Positions 8,946-19,520 of a stretch of 64,000 nucleotides of DNA are shown one piece after another. Location of the stretch: contig BCJX01000019.1 in NCBI GenBank assembly GCA_001600415.1, positions 460,461-524,460 of the forward strand, written 5' to 3'. A program made the translations under genes and the position numbers. How positions within the stretch are numbered: the stretch's first letter is position 1; the number at the start of each line of letters is the position of its first letter. The notes under the pieces were generated by a model, which was given only the letters and a program-made list of their open reading frames with translations, searched no databases and was not told the origin of the DNA. The stretch is from Pascua guehoae (taxonomy: Eukaryota > Basidiomycota > Tremellomycetes > Trichosporonales > Trichosporonaceae).

Positions 8946-11893
8946 CTACTCGACCCTATCGGCAACAAGCCCGAGAATCTGCTCTGTGCTCTTGCCGACA
9001 TTGCCCAGCTCCTTGGACACGGCCTGCCACACGGGGCCGTGGTGTGGCTGCGCCGCCTTTGCTTTCTCAATGACGGCCTGGATGCGCTCGGGCTCGCCGT
9101 GCTGGCGCTCAAACTTGAGCCACCAGCCCCAGGCGTCTCCCCAGTCGGCGTCGGCGACAATGGCGTTTTGCATCCACTGGCGCGTCTTTTCAATCTTGCG
9201 CTCGGCCCAGAACAGGCGCGCGACGGCGATAATGACGGCAGGGTGTTCGCCAGCCTTTTTCAACGCGTCCACCGAGCGGCCCTTGCGCTGTGGAGGGTTT
9301 TCCATAAAGATGGCCATGGACCAGAGGAGCGGCGACGTCGGGCACTCTTGCATTGCTGCGGGGGTTAGTCACTGGACCCAGAGACAATAACACTGCGACT
9401 CACCCCTTGCCAGCAAAGACTTTGCCTGCTGTGTGCTCCCCAACCGCTCCTCAATCTTGATGCTCTCGGCCCACAGCTCGTCGTTTTTGGGATTGTGCAG
9501 GCGCGCCTTTTCGAGCAGACTACGTGCCTTGATCGTAATGCCGGCCTTTTCCTCGAGTCGCGCAGAGAGAATCCACAGGGGGACCGACTTTGGACACGCG
9601 CGGCATCCCTTTGCGTACGCCGCGCGCGCGGCAACCGTCTCGCCCCGCGAGTCGAGAATCTGGCCGCGGATCATGTGCAGCTTGTCAAACTGCGGGAAGC
9701 GGCCGATAGCCTCGTCGAGCGTCGCGAGCGCGTCGTCGAGGCGGCCGAGCTGGCGTTCCAGGATCGCGCTCTTCATCCACACGCGGTCCGTGTTGGCCTG
9801 CTGGCGCGCCTTTTTGAGAATCTGCATCGCCGCGTCCGTCTCGTTGGATTCAGAGGCAATCTTGGCAGCGGCCAAAAAGATAGACTCCGAGTCTTCATTC
9901 TGCTCAAACGCCTTGCTGAGAATCTCCTGTGCGCCAACCACGTCGCCGCCGACCCACTTTTCCTTGGCGGCCATGAGCCACAGCACCTCGGCGTGCGGGC
10001 AGTGCTCGGCACCCTTCATGAGAATCTCCTGCACCGCCTCGGGTGTGCCGTGCGCCTTTTCAAACTCGGCCGCCTTGCGCCATACGCTTGGCGACGTGGG
10101 GAAGTTGTCAATGAGCACGACAAACACGGCACGTGCGACCTCGTAAAAGCCGCCGTTGGACGCGCGCTCGGCGTCCTCGAGCCACACCGTGCGCCGGTCC
10201 TCCTCTTCAATGTCCAGGTGGATGGTCGCCTTGACAATCGCCTGGGCGGTAATCGGGCTCCCGTCTTGCTCGCACTTTTCCGCCTCTTGCAGCCATTGTT
10301 CACGCGACAGGATCGCCTGGTGCTTTGTGAGCGACGACACGGCCATCTTGATGAGCCGGTCGACCTGGGCCGCGAGCTTGCGCCGTGTCTCGGGGTCCTC
10401 TTCGACCTTGACATCCGAGACAGCCGATGGCGACTGCTCGGCCAAGCGGCCCGCGGCGATCCAAATTTCGTGCGAAGTCGGAATCTTGGTACGCGCAGAG
10501 TTGAGCACTTGTCTCGCCTTGTCGGGCGTCTCGAGACGGGCGAGCGTGAGCCACAACTCGACCGACGTCGGAATCACCTCGACCGCGCGTGTGAGCAGGA
10601 TACGTGCGTCCTCTGGGTCGTCCTCGAGATTGACCGTCTCCTTCCACAGTCGGACAGAGTTGGGGATAAACTCGAGCGCTTTGCGGAGCACACGCCGCTT
10701 GGCATTTGCGTCCGACTCGAGCGACGCGGCCTTGAGCCAGATTTTGACAGACTGCGGCACGTTTTCAACTGCACGCGCGAGAATGCGCTTGGCGTTCTCG
10801 GGTGTGTTGAGCTCGGCTGCGTGGAACCATACGTCCTCGCTCTTGGGACACTTTTCGCACCCCTCGGCGATAATCTTTCGCGCCGCGACCATCTTCTTTG
10901 CGTGCACTTCGAGAGACGCGGCGGCAATCCAACCGGGCGCGTGCTTGGGGTTGGTCTGGATGAGATTTTGCAGCAGCTGGCGCGCCTGTTTAATGTCGCC
11001 AATCTGCGCGTCCGTCTGGAGCACCTGGCTGTTGAGGGCCGTCATGTAGCCGCGTGGGTCCACGCTGGTTGAAGACCCGTTTGAGGCGTCCTTGGACGCC
11101 TGGTCGAGCTTGAGCGACAGGACCTTGTCGCGCGCGTTACCAATGGAAACAAAGTCGGTCATTGTTCCGTCCACCGCGGGTGTCTGCAACCCTCCACTCT
11201 GAATGTCAGCTAAGCAAGAACACCGCGCAGCTCACCTCCTGTTGGGCAGCATCCAGCTCGCCGAGAATCTGGTTGCGCTCAACCTGGCCGGCGAGGACCG
11301 AGTCGCTGACGGCGTAGGTACGCTGGTTCTGGTTCTCCTCGAGGCGCATGTTGTGTTTCCTGCGTTTGCCCGTCATGTTACCTGCCTCTGGGATGGCGGC
11401 CCAGTCGCTGTCGTTGAGCGACGACAGGCCACGCTTCAGGTCTGCAAACTGCGTCTGAATCTTGGGATTGTTGGCGCGCTCCTTGATTGCCGCCTCGGCC
11501 TCGGCGGCCTCGCGCCGCGCTTTCCGCCGCTGGTCCATGCGCTCGTCGACCGACTCCCAGATCCGGTCCGCCTCTTCGTCGTCGGCCTCGTACACGGTTC
11601 CCGCAAACAGGTTGCGTTCGTTTTCGGGGTCCTGGAACTGCTCTGGGTCGGGAATCTCTTCTCCACGCCGTGCCATTGCCTCGGCGACGGCTTCGGCACT
11701 CGGGCCCTCGCGCGCAGGACCGATATCAGATCGTGTCGTGAAACCCGATGCACCACGACCGAGACCAGCGACGTACGACGCCGGCGCGGCCATCTGAGAC
11801 TGTCAGCATGGAAATGGCGGTCAGGCTACTCACGTTGAGGAACGCATAGCGATGCTCCTTTGGAATGGCCTTTACACTCCCGACGTGCGACAT
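8946..11893 (-). CDS. PRP6: U4/U6.U5 tri-snRNP splicing factor Prp6 (Prp1)
   Basis: Four exons, 11893-11834, 11793-11236, 11198-9404 and 9355-8946, join in frame to 940 residues (human PRPF6 is 941). The PRP1 N-terminal domain is clear (GLGRGASGFTTRSDIGPAR, then DPEQFQDPENERNLFAGT). From about residue 250 to the end the protein is a solenoid of HAT/TPR-like helical repeats with recurring W..AA.LE and P.S..LW motifs, for example NPKHAPGWIAAASLE and CPKSEDVWFHAAELN. Prp6 bridges U5 and U4/U6 snRNPs in the tri-snRNP (family knowledge). The first exon is only 20 codons (MSHVGSVKAIPKEHRYAFLN). The gene is head-to-head with CFD1. Confidence 0.95.
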
Positions 11894-12294
11894 TGTGGGC
11901 GGCTAGGTGGTGGCAAACGTCCAGAGGAGACAAAGTCGACCGATGGTCTGTTTGGCTAGCTTGCTTTGTTGATGGAGATTTGAGGCGCGACCAGTCTGCG
12001 CTGCTCCGGTACAGGGTCGAGGGGCCGGCCACTACGTTCGTTCGTCGCGTTTCTCGTCAATGGCGAGGGGTAATATGCAAGTTGGGAGATGACGATGGTG
12101 AGAGTTGAGAGTAAACACTGTTTAGTCGATGTGTCGTTCTTTGATCGATTGAGCAATTCGAGGTGGATGGGTGGCAAGTGGGTGGATCCAATAAGTGGCG
12201 TCACCTCCACCTTCCTGCTTTGTAAGAAGTCGGAGACGGGGTCGTATCTCTCTATCAACCACCTCTCATTGCCACCACCACCACATTGCGCACC
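11894..12294. promoter_or_regulatory. Divergent promoter region PRP6 / CFD1
   Basis: A 401-base region between two divergent start codons. No recognised regulatory motif stands out and there is no open frame of interest. Confidence 0.35.
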
Positions 12295-13385
12295 ATGTCC
12301 GAGCCGCTCGACACGCCAGTAGCGCGGGCCCTCGCGTCTGTAAAGAACATTATCATCGTCCTCTCGGGCAAGGGTGAGCTGCGTCTTTAGTGTTGTAGCT
12401 TACCTCAGGCGGTGTGGGCAAGTCGTCGTCGTCTGTACAGCTTGCCTTGTCGCTCCTGAACGAAACACCGACAACACGCGTGGGCCTACTCGACCTGGAT
12501 CTGACGGGCCCGTCTCTGCCTCGTATGGTGGGGCTGGACGTTCCGGGCGCGAGCGTGCACCAGTCGTCTGCGGGATGGGTGCCGGTCTACGTCGACCGGG
12601 AGCGGCGGTTGGGGGTGATGAGCATTGGCTTTCTGCTGCGGGACCGGGGCGACAGTGTGGTGTGGCGCGGGCCAAAGAAGGACGGCATGATCCGCCAGTT
12701 CCTCTCCGAGGTCCGGTGGGGGGGCCTCGACTATCTCGTCATTGACACGCCGCCGGGGACGAGCGACGAGCACATTTCGCTGCTCACCCACCTGCACCCG
12801 TTGTTTACGCCCACGGCCGCGAGGCCCACGACGCCCGCCGCCGTGTTGATCAGCACACCCCAGACGACGGCGCTCAACGACACGCTCAAGAGTCTGTCGT
12901 TTACCCGCAAGCTCGGCCTGCCCGTCCTCGGCTTTGTCGAGAATATGGCCGGTTACGTCTGTCCCTGCTGCGGAGAGATTAGCGACTGCTTTGGCCGCGG
13001 CGGCGGCGAGGCCATGGCACAACGCGAGGGCGTCGGGTTCCTCGGCCGCGTCCCCATTGATACCCAGCTCGTCGCCCTCCTCGACGCGGTGTCCAAGGGC
13101 GAGGTCCCCGGCGCCGACGTCGTCGACTCGGTCGAGGCCCCCAAGCCTATCGCAGACGCACCCACGAACGCATCCTCCTCAACCACACCCTCCAACCCCC
13201 CAACTTCTACGGCCGTCAGCACCACTGACGCGCCCGCAAAGGACGACTTTCCCCTCCTCGACAAGTACATGGCCACCGCATCGTCCAAGGTGTGGGCGGG
13301 CATTGCACACGAGGTCGTCGATCTGGTAGACAAGCGCCGCGCCAACATTTCCGCACGGCTCGCTCAGCTTGCTCAGCAGGCATAG
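12295..13385 (+). CDS. CFD1: Cytosolic Fe-S cluster assembly P-loop NTPase Cfd1 (NUBP2)
   Basis: Exons 12295-12373 and 12409-13385 (35-base intron) give 351 residues. The deviant Walker A of the Mrp/NBP35 family, GKGGVGKSS, spans the intron at about residues 25-33. It is followed by [25 protein letters not shown] and the C-terminal CPCC motif (about 211-214) that holds the bridging 4Fe-4S cluster with Nbp35. The protein lacks the N-terminal four-cysteine ferredoxin-like segment of Nbp35, which is why I call Cfd1. A Ser/Thr/Pro-rich insert of about 45 residues (about 270-315) interrupts the C-terminus before a helical end. Cfd1-Nbp35 is the scaffold of cytosolic iron-sulfur assembly (family knowledge). 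Confidence 0.93.
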
Positions 13386-14132
13386 CTGCACACGCAAATA
13401 CTTGTTGTATGAATATACAGCCTAGATGATAGCTGGCATGGGTAATGGGTACTTTCTCGAGGCTGCTGTCTTTGTCAGCTTGGCGATCAGCATGCTCCGA
13501 TAACGGAGAGGCTCGGAGAACGGGCCGCACGTCATCATCTTTGGTTCGCTTCTGCCTGTGCACCTGTTTTATCCGGGGGGAGGGTACAAGGCAGACAAGG
13601 GATGTGCAGCAGGGATGTCTCATGTCTCACTGCCGTGGCGCAGAATGGCTGAAGCCACAGTCCTGGAAGTGACTCACAACTGTTGGTGTTCTCACGCCCC
13701 TCACGCCTCTTGTCCCCATGACTGCTGTAAACGAGGTGGCACCGCATACGATCGAGGAGTGGATCGACATGGCTCTCATCGCGACATTGCAGCACAGGCT
13801 CACAAGGCGGTCTGATGGAGTGCCCAGATGGGGTGGCGATGGTGGCCAATGGTCAATTGGAGGCACATTCTGCCAAGCTGCCATTCATTCATGAGAAAAG
13901 ATTTTCCACACTCACGATGACTGTGGCAAAATGGAGCTTCTGGGGTGGGGGTAGTGCACACTTCCACAGGCTCTCGGCAAGCCCAATGCCCCTTTGCTGG
14001 ATACCCAAAGCCACCACGAGCTTGGCGCTACACTCAGGCCACGCAAATACAATACTTCTGCACATCTGCATGTCACAGCTACACGGCACCTTTGTGCGGC
14101 AAAAAAAAAACATACATGATACAACTCGATCT
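13386..14132. other. Convergent spacer CFD1 / peroxiredoxin-like gene
   Basis: About 750 bases between two convergent genes. An A-run lies at 14101-14110, close to the stop of the minus-strand gene. No gene or repeat was recognised. Confidence 0.4.
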
Positions 14133-17100
14133 CTACGCGGCGACACCCACGCACAACTCGTGCGCGGCGGACTCGTCTGCATGGTTTGGGTTTGTGTTTT
14201 GGCGGTCGACGACCTTCTTGTTGGGGCATGGCCAGAGTGCGACTCCGGCGAGACGCTGGGCCTCTTTCGGACACGGCCAGTATGCATGGATGGTCTCGTC
14301 TGGCTTGATGGTCTCCTCGGACGCGTCTTCGAGGGGCTGCCCCGAGAGCTTGCGTGCGGGGGGCAGGGGGAAGGGGAACTCTGACGCGTCGGTGGACGGA
14401 CGCGATCCCGCGGACGGAGGTGGTGGGGGGAGTGGCCCGGTTGGTGCGGCGGTTTGGGGGAGGGGAGGGAGTGTGCCGGTGGGGAAGGGGACGGGCATTG
14501 GTAGGGGGGCCGTGGGTGCCGAGCCGAGGGCCGATTTGGCACGAGGAGGGAGGGGCAGGGGCGCGGTCGGGGGTGCCGTGGGGGGTGGTGCAGTGGGGAG
14601 GGCGAGGGAGGTGACGCTGCACGAGGCGGCGGGGTAGCGGAGGAATGGTTGGGACGAGGCAGGAGCGCCGACGCTCGATGACCGTTCACGGGTGAGGGAG
14701 TTGGGGGGCGCTGGGGCCGACGAAGGAGGGGATGCATGGAGGTCGACGCGACTCTTGCTCGCGAGCGAGTTGAGCGCGTGCGGGGGCGCGTGGAGGTCGA
14801 CACGGCTCGCGCCCGGGGACCACACGGGCGGGGCTGCCGCGGCGTTGACTGCCTCGAGGAGCTCGCAGACGGGCGCGTGGTCGTCGGCGCCCCCCATACG
14901 GTGGACAAAGCGCACGCACAGGCTGCCGTCGAACACGAACGCACCGCCGAGGCCCGCCGTGCTTCCGGCGCGGAAGGCGTGGAGGCGTGCCGCGCACAGG
15001 AGCGTCGAGGCTGCGCGGCGCGTGGCGCCCTTGAATCCCTGGGGCGGGGGTGGGGACGACAGCGACGCACACGAGACGGATCCCGCGGCGGATACGTACG
15101 GCTCGTTGGGCGCAGACTGTCCGCGCACAATGGGCCGGGGGAGCAGGCCGAGGGCGGCGTGCACCCTGCGCTTGGGGTCGGTGAAGACGGGGAACGGACA
15201 CTCAAAGTGGCGCTTGAACGCCGTGATTTGCGCAGCTGGGCCGTGGCCGACAATCACGAGACGGGCACGAGCGCGTGCGAGCACCGAGGGTGTAAACGTC
15301 TCGATCAGGGAGCGGACGTAGATGCCGCACTGGGGAGAGAGCCAGTGCCGCACAAAGACGACAATGGTACGGCGTGCCACGAGCTCGCCGAAACGGACTG
15401 GCACACCGTCTTCGCCCATGACTGGAAACTCGGACACGTCCAGGAGGACGCCGACGTCGGGGAGCGCGTGTGCCTTTGCGTCCCACGACTTTGGGTCTAC
15501 AGAGGAAGCAAGCGGAGACTGGGCCGGGTCTGCCTTTGGACGAGACGGGGACGTGAAGGTGTTTAATGCGGGCGTGGAAGCAGAACCAGAGGACGAGGGC
15601 ACGTGCTCGTCTGTCGCCGGCTTTGATCCGCGACGGAACAGGCGTAATACAGACGTGGACGCGAGGCTGGCCAGGCTCCCATACGGCCGCCTCCCACCGG
15701 TGCAGCCGCTGGGTTCCGACTCGTGGCTCTGTGACGTGTCGCGCTTTCGGTCCGCCGGGTCCACGGCCATGAATGCAATCTGCGGCACGGGCATGTGGTT
15801 CATGTGGTGGAGCGGCGTAATGGGCGTCATGGGGCCGTCAGAGCTCTCGCTGCCAGACGACGACGAGCTGCCGCGCGCCATGGACCGGGGCTGCGGGAGC
15901 GGGGGCACCTCCAGGTCCGTGGGGCGCCGGGCCCTGTTCAGTGGGACATGAGGCATGGAGCGCGAGAAGAGCAACGCGGAAGGTTGGGGCTGGGCACGAT
16001 CCCAGCTCGAGACCGTCGACGACGCAGAGGAGCGGGCAGAGCCGGCCGACGCGGCCGAGACCGACGTGGTGCGCAGGGCGGTCGGGCGCGTGGGGGATGG
16101 GAGCGGTGGCCAGTCATGCTGGGGGCGCGGGAGTGAGGCGTGCTCGGGCACGGCGCCGAGTGGGGCGAGCGAGTACGATGGCGAAAAGAGCGAGCCGGCA
16201 GAGCCCCGGGAGCCTGCGAGGCGCGCCGGGGTTGTGGCGGCGCCGGCAGGGAACGATGAACCTGTGGGCGATGCCGAGAAGTGAAACGAGTCACGCGGGC
16301 TCACACCCATGCTCCCAAAGCTCGCAATCGTGCTCAGTGTCGTCGTGCTTGCTCGGCGGTCATTGTCGTGTTGCTTTTCGAGGTCGCGGTGTAGTGCCGC
16401 AATGTTTTCGAGCGAGGTCGTGAGGTTTGGCGGGAGCTTGCGTGAGAGGCGCCGCTGGGCAATCTTGGGCGCCACACGACGAGGGCACTCTGTGTACCTG
16501 TCGGATTGGCGTTCGAGCGCCGGACGGTGGGGCGCAGATACCTCGGGGGATTCGGGCAGCGCCGCCGGAAGTGTCGAGAGGCTGGTCGGTGGGGGTGTGT
16601 ACGGCGCCGCTGGGGTTGGCGTCAAAGGCGTCACTGGCTCAGAGGGTTCAGAGGGGTCCTGCGGCGTCTCAGCAGGTCCTGTCCCTGGGCTGGCGCGCAG
16701 TGGTGTGGTGAGCACGTTCATAAGCTCGGCTTCCGCTTCCTCGGCGTCCACAATGCGCTCGATATCTCCGGTGCTTTCCAAATCCTCCGGTGCGTCTTCG
16801 AAGCGGTACACTGATAGGCGGGTCGGATCGGCCTCGACTGTCCCCATCGTAGTGTTCGTGAGGGCGGCCGCCGGGGGCATAACCCCACGGCCACGCAGAG
16901 GGCAGGGTACACGCACAGGCTCTCTCGAGGGCAAGTGTGGCGCCGTGTATGGACGACAAGGGAGCGAATGTGATCGCGTAGACAGGTCGACGCGCAGTGG
17001 TGGCGTAGGAGAGATGCTGAAGGCTGGCGGCGGGCACATGCCTGCATCGACAATGCTAGTGCCCAACGTGAGGTCTGTAGTCGACTTGATGGCCGGGACC

Positions 17101-17186
17101 ACCTGTGCTCCCCATGGCATGTGGGTTCGTGGCGATGGAGGGGTTCGGGCGCGATAGAGCGCGTGCGAGGAAGACGAGGACGCCAT
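14133..17186 (-). CDS. Long disordered protein with a peroxiredoxin-like (AhpC/TSA-type) domain
   Basis: A single exon gives 1017 residues from the ATG at 17186 (MASSSSSHALYRARTPPSP). Residues 1 to about 560 are Ser/Pro/Thr-rich and disordered, with one short coiled-coil-like stretch (ENIAALHRDLEKQH). From about 565 to 790 a thioredoxin-fold domain of the PRXL2/AhpC-TSA type is visible: LPDVGVLLDVSEFPVMGEDG, FGELVARRTIVVFVRHW, RLVIVGHG, FTDPKRRVHAALGL and AFVFDGS. The active-site region reads HWLSPQC where relatives usually have a CxxC or CPLC, so the first cysteine is a serine. Past 790 it is disordered again and ends with a repeated WPCP motif. The frame stays open further upstream to 17798, but that part looks like leader. 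Function unknown; a redox role is uncertain given the missing cysteine. Confidence 0.75.
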   Translation of the reverse strand: MASSSSSHALYRARTPPSPRTHMPWGAQVVPAIKSTTDLTLGTSIVDAGMCPPPAFSISPTPPLRVDLSTRSHSLPCRPYTAPHLPSREPVRVPCPLRGRGVMPPAAALTNTTMGTVEADPTRLSVYRFEDAPEDLESTGDIERIVDAEEAEAELMNVLTTPLRASPGTGPAETPQDPSEPSEPVTPLTPTPAAPYTPPPTSLSTLPAALPESPEVSAPHRPALERQSDRYTECPRRVAPKIAQRRLSRKLPPNLTTSLENIAALHRDLEKQHDNDRRASTTTLSTIASFGSMGVSPRDSFHFSASPTGSSFPAGAATTPARLAGSRGSAGSLFSPSYSLAPLGAVPEHASLPRPQHDWPPLPSPTRPTALRTTSVSAASAGSARSSASSTVSSWDRAQPQPSALLFSRSMPHVPLNRARRPTDLEVPPLPQPRSMARGSSSSSGSESSDGPMTPITPLHHMNHMPVPQIAFMAVDPADRKRDTSQSHESEPSGCTGGRRPYGSLASLASTSVLRLFRRGSKPATDEHVPSSSGSASTPALNTFTSPSRPKADPAQSPLASSVDPKSWDAKAHALPDVGVLLDVSEFPVMGEDGVPVRFGELVARRTIVVFVRHWLSPQCGIYVRSLIETFTPSVLARARARLVIVGHGPAAQITAFKRHFECPFPVFTDPKRRVHAALGLLPRPIVRGQSAPNEPYVSAAGSVSCASLSSPPPPQGFKGATRRAASTLLCAARLHAFRAGSTAGLGGAFVFDGSLCVRFVHRMGGADDHAPVCELLEAVNAAAAPPVWSPGASRVDLHAPPHALNSLASKSRVDLHASPPSSAPAPPNSLTRERSSSVGAPASSQPFLRYPAASCSVTSLALPTAPPPTAPPTAPLPLPPRAKSALGSAPTAPLPMPVPFPTGTLPPLPQTAAPTGPLPPPPPSAGSRPSTDASEFPFPLPPARKLSGQPLEDASEETIKPDETIHAYWPCPKEAQRLAGVALWPCPNKKVVDRQNTNPNHADESAAHELCVGVAA

Positions 17187-19520
17187 GGTGCGCGACTGTG
17201 CCAAGTGCCCGACGGATGTGTGGGTGTCGTGGTTGGGGTAGTATGGTTGTCGATAAGAAAGAAAAAGAGGTGTGTCGTGAGGAAGACTATGTGCTGTCCT
17301 GGGCGGCGCGTGTGCTACACGGGGGGAGAGAACCTGTGGAAGAGTTTGAGACGTGTCGAGAATATGAACAGAAGCGAACAGAAGCAACGAACAGACGTGA
17401 CGGCCGAGAACGTGGGTGGGCGGAACGGTTGTGCGGGGCGTGCGGGGGCACGTCCGCAGTATATGTACACTGAACGCCTCTGTTCGAGGTGTGATCAGAG
17501 AGGCGGCGAGGGGCAGTGAGAGGCGGTGAGGGAAAGACGTGGGTGGAATCGCCAAGCACCCTGTTGGCCTGTTGGGGGGGCGCCTTGATGAGGCGGTAGT
17601 GGCGTAGGCTGGTGCTAGTGGTTCGAAGGGACGAGGTACGAGGGATTGACCGATGGTCGCAGTCAAACCAGTCCACAAGTGACTACCGACCGAGGCCCAC
17701 CCCGCCGCGTTACTGACTCGTCGAGGCCACTGACGCGTTGAATGCCACTGGAGTTTACTCTCGAGGGCCTCAATGGAAACGTGAGACAGAACGCCCACTG
17801 GTCAGATTCCCACTGTAATCAGTTTAAAATTCGACCACGATCACGCCTGGCATGTTGATATTGGCTCGTTCTCGAAAAGCATGCAGGGGAGAGGGAACAG
17901 CAGGCACTTAGGTACCATTCTGGCTAGCCTGGATCGCGCCAAGACGGCTATAGAGGGAGGGAAGGGGGCAACGATGGGGCTCACCTTGGTTAATGTCGAT
18001 GTGGGCCAGGTTAGGGTGACAGACCAAACAGCCGAGGCAGCCCCAGACATCTGGTGCTGTGTATCTTGTTATCCGGTACGTTTGCTCGAAGACTAGCGTG
18101 CACTTGTCGAGGCGTCCCTCACACAAGGCAGATAGGTACAGTGGTGCCGCTGCCACGCCGCCACCATCACTTGGTGCCTGATGGCGTGTGTCGCCACACG
18201 CACGCCACCATCACACCCGTGCATCAGGTTTCTGGAAGCATGGTGCCTCTGCGGAGGTAAGCATGTGTGTTTATTTGCCTGCAAAGAGGGACCAGGTTGT
18301 TGCAGGTAGGATAATCGAGTGTGGGCATGCATGTGGGGGTGAGTTTGCCCGGAGGTATGATTGTCATTGGGCAGATGGGCCGATGGGCCGGAGGCGTCAA
18401 TGGCTGCCGGACGGCGCCGAGGTGCTTGAAGGCCGTAAGGCGGAGCGGTGCAGATTCGAGGTGCTCGGGTACAACGGTTGCAGCAGTTGGGGGGGTGCAT
18501 ACGGCGTATTTCGCGAGGATGCGATAGAATGGGGACGGGGAAAAGGGTGTCCAGATGGAGTGGTGGGGGTCGAGTGGGTGGATGGAAAGAAGTCGCCGTA
18601 GATCCGCGCCAGTGAAAAGACTAAGAGGATGGGATGACCCAATTTTCCATTAACGACTCAATTGGTGGCGCTCGATAGCCTCGTCCGTTTTTCCAAGTCG
18701 CGTCCTTTTGGCAGCGCGTGCTTACGTCCCTGCAACGTCCCTTCTGTCTGCCCAGCGTCTCGCCCCACTGCTCGTCACTTGTAATGCTGTGCACGCTACC
18801 AGGTTTCAGAAACAACCGAGAGTGGAGGAGCTTGTGCAGAGCAAGCGCTACCATGCAACGGGCGCAAGTGCCCAATAGCCCATAGCGTACATAGATGACC
18901 CAGACTCACGTTTGCTCCCGCTGCTACTGTGGCAGCGTGCACGTCCGCCACGAGCGCCTCGTAAAACCCCCTTCCTGCCCTGCGCCACGGACGACACCGC
19001 CCCTGGAATGCGACTCGGGGGTGATGACCAGGAAACAGGCACTGGGGTGGGGCCAAATATTCAAGGTTAGCTAAGGTTTGGACCAGGTCGACACGAGTCG
19101 AGGCCATCAAAGGCCGTGGAGGCTAAGACATATGTTTCTAAATGGATGAACGCAGCAGCATCCAGAAAAAAACAAGGGGTCATCTATGCGTGGCGAATCA
19201 TGACGAAAATGATGCAAGCCGTTGACGTAGAGACGTGGGTAAGAGCACTTCGGCAGTGCTCGGCTGTTAGTTGGCGAGAGATCCAAAGCGAGCACTAGTT
19301 GCGGAAAGGGCTCGCGTGACAAGACGCAGGGCGTCGCCATCCATCCTCTACACAGAGGCCAAAGAAAGTTGGCACCCTCAACGAGCACCCATCAAACTGG
19401 CTTGAATAGCTGGAAAAGGTTAGCTCGGCGTGCCGCGGATGACTGCAGGAAGTATTCACCTTGGCTGTATTGAATCTATAGGGTCGTCGACAAGCATACT
19501 GCACATCTCTGCCGCACCGC
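17187..19520. other. Gene-poor spacer
   Basis: About 2.3 kb between the start of the peroxiredoxin-like gene and the end of the hydrolase gene. The left half is that gene's promoter and leader. A minus-strand ATG at 19110 opens about 60 codons (MASTRVDLVQTLANLEYL) that end at a GTGAGT donor-like site near 18910. I could not find a convincing next exon, so no gene is called. Confidence 0.4.

Noticed and set aside
18850..19110. Possible first exon on the minus strand (MASTRVDLVQ...) ending at GTGAGT
   Set aside because: No convincing acceptor and downstream exon could be found; left as noncoding.
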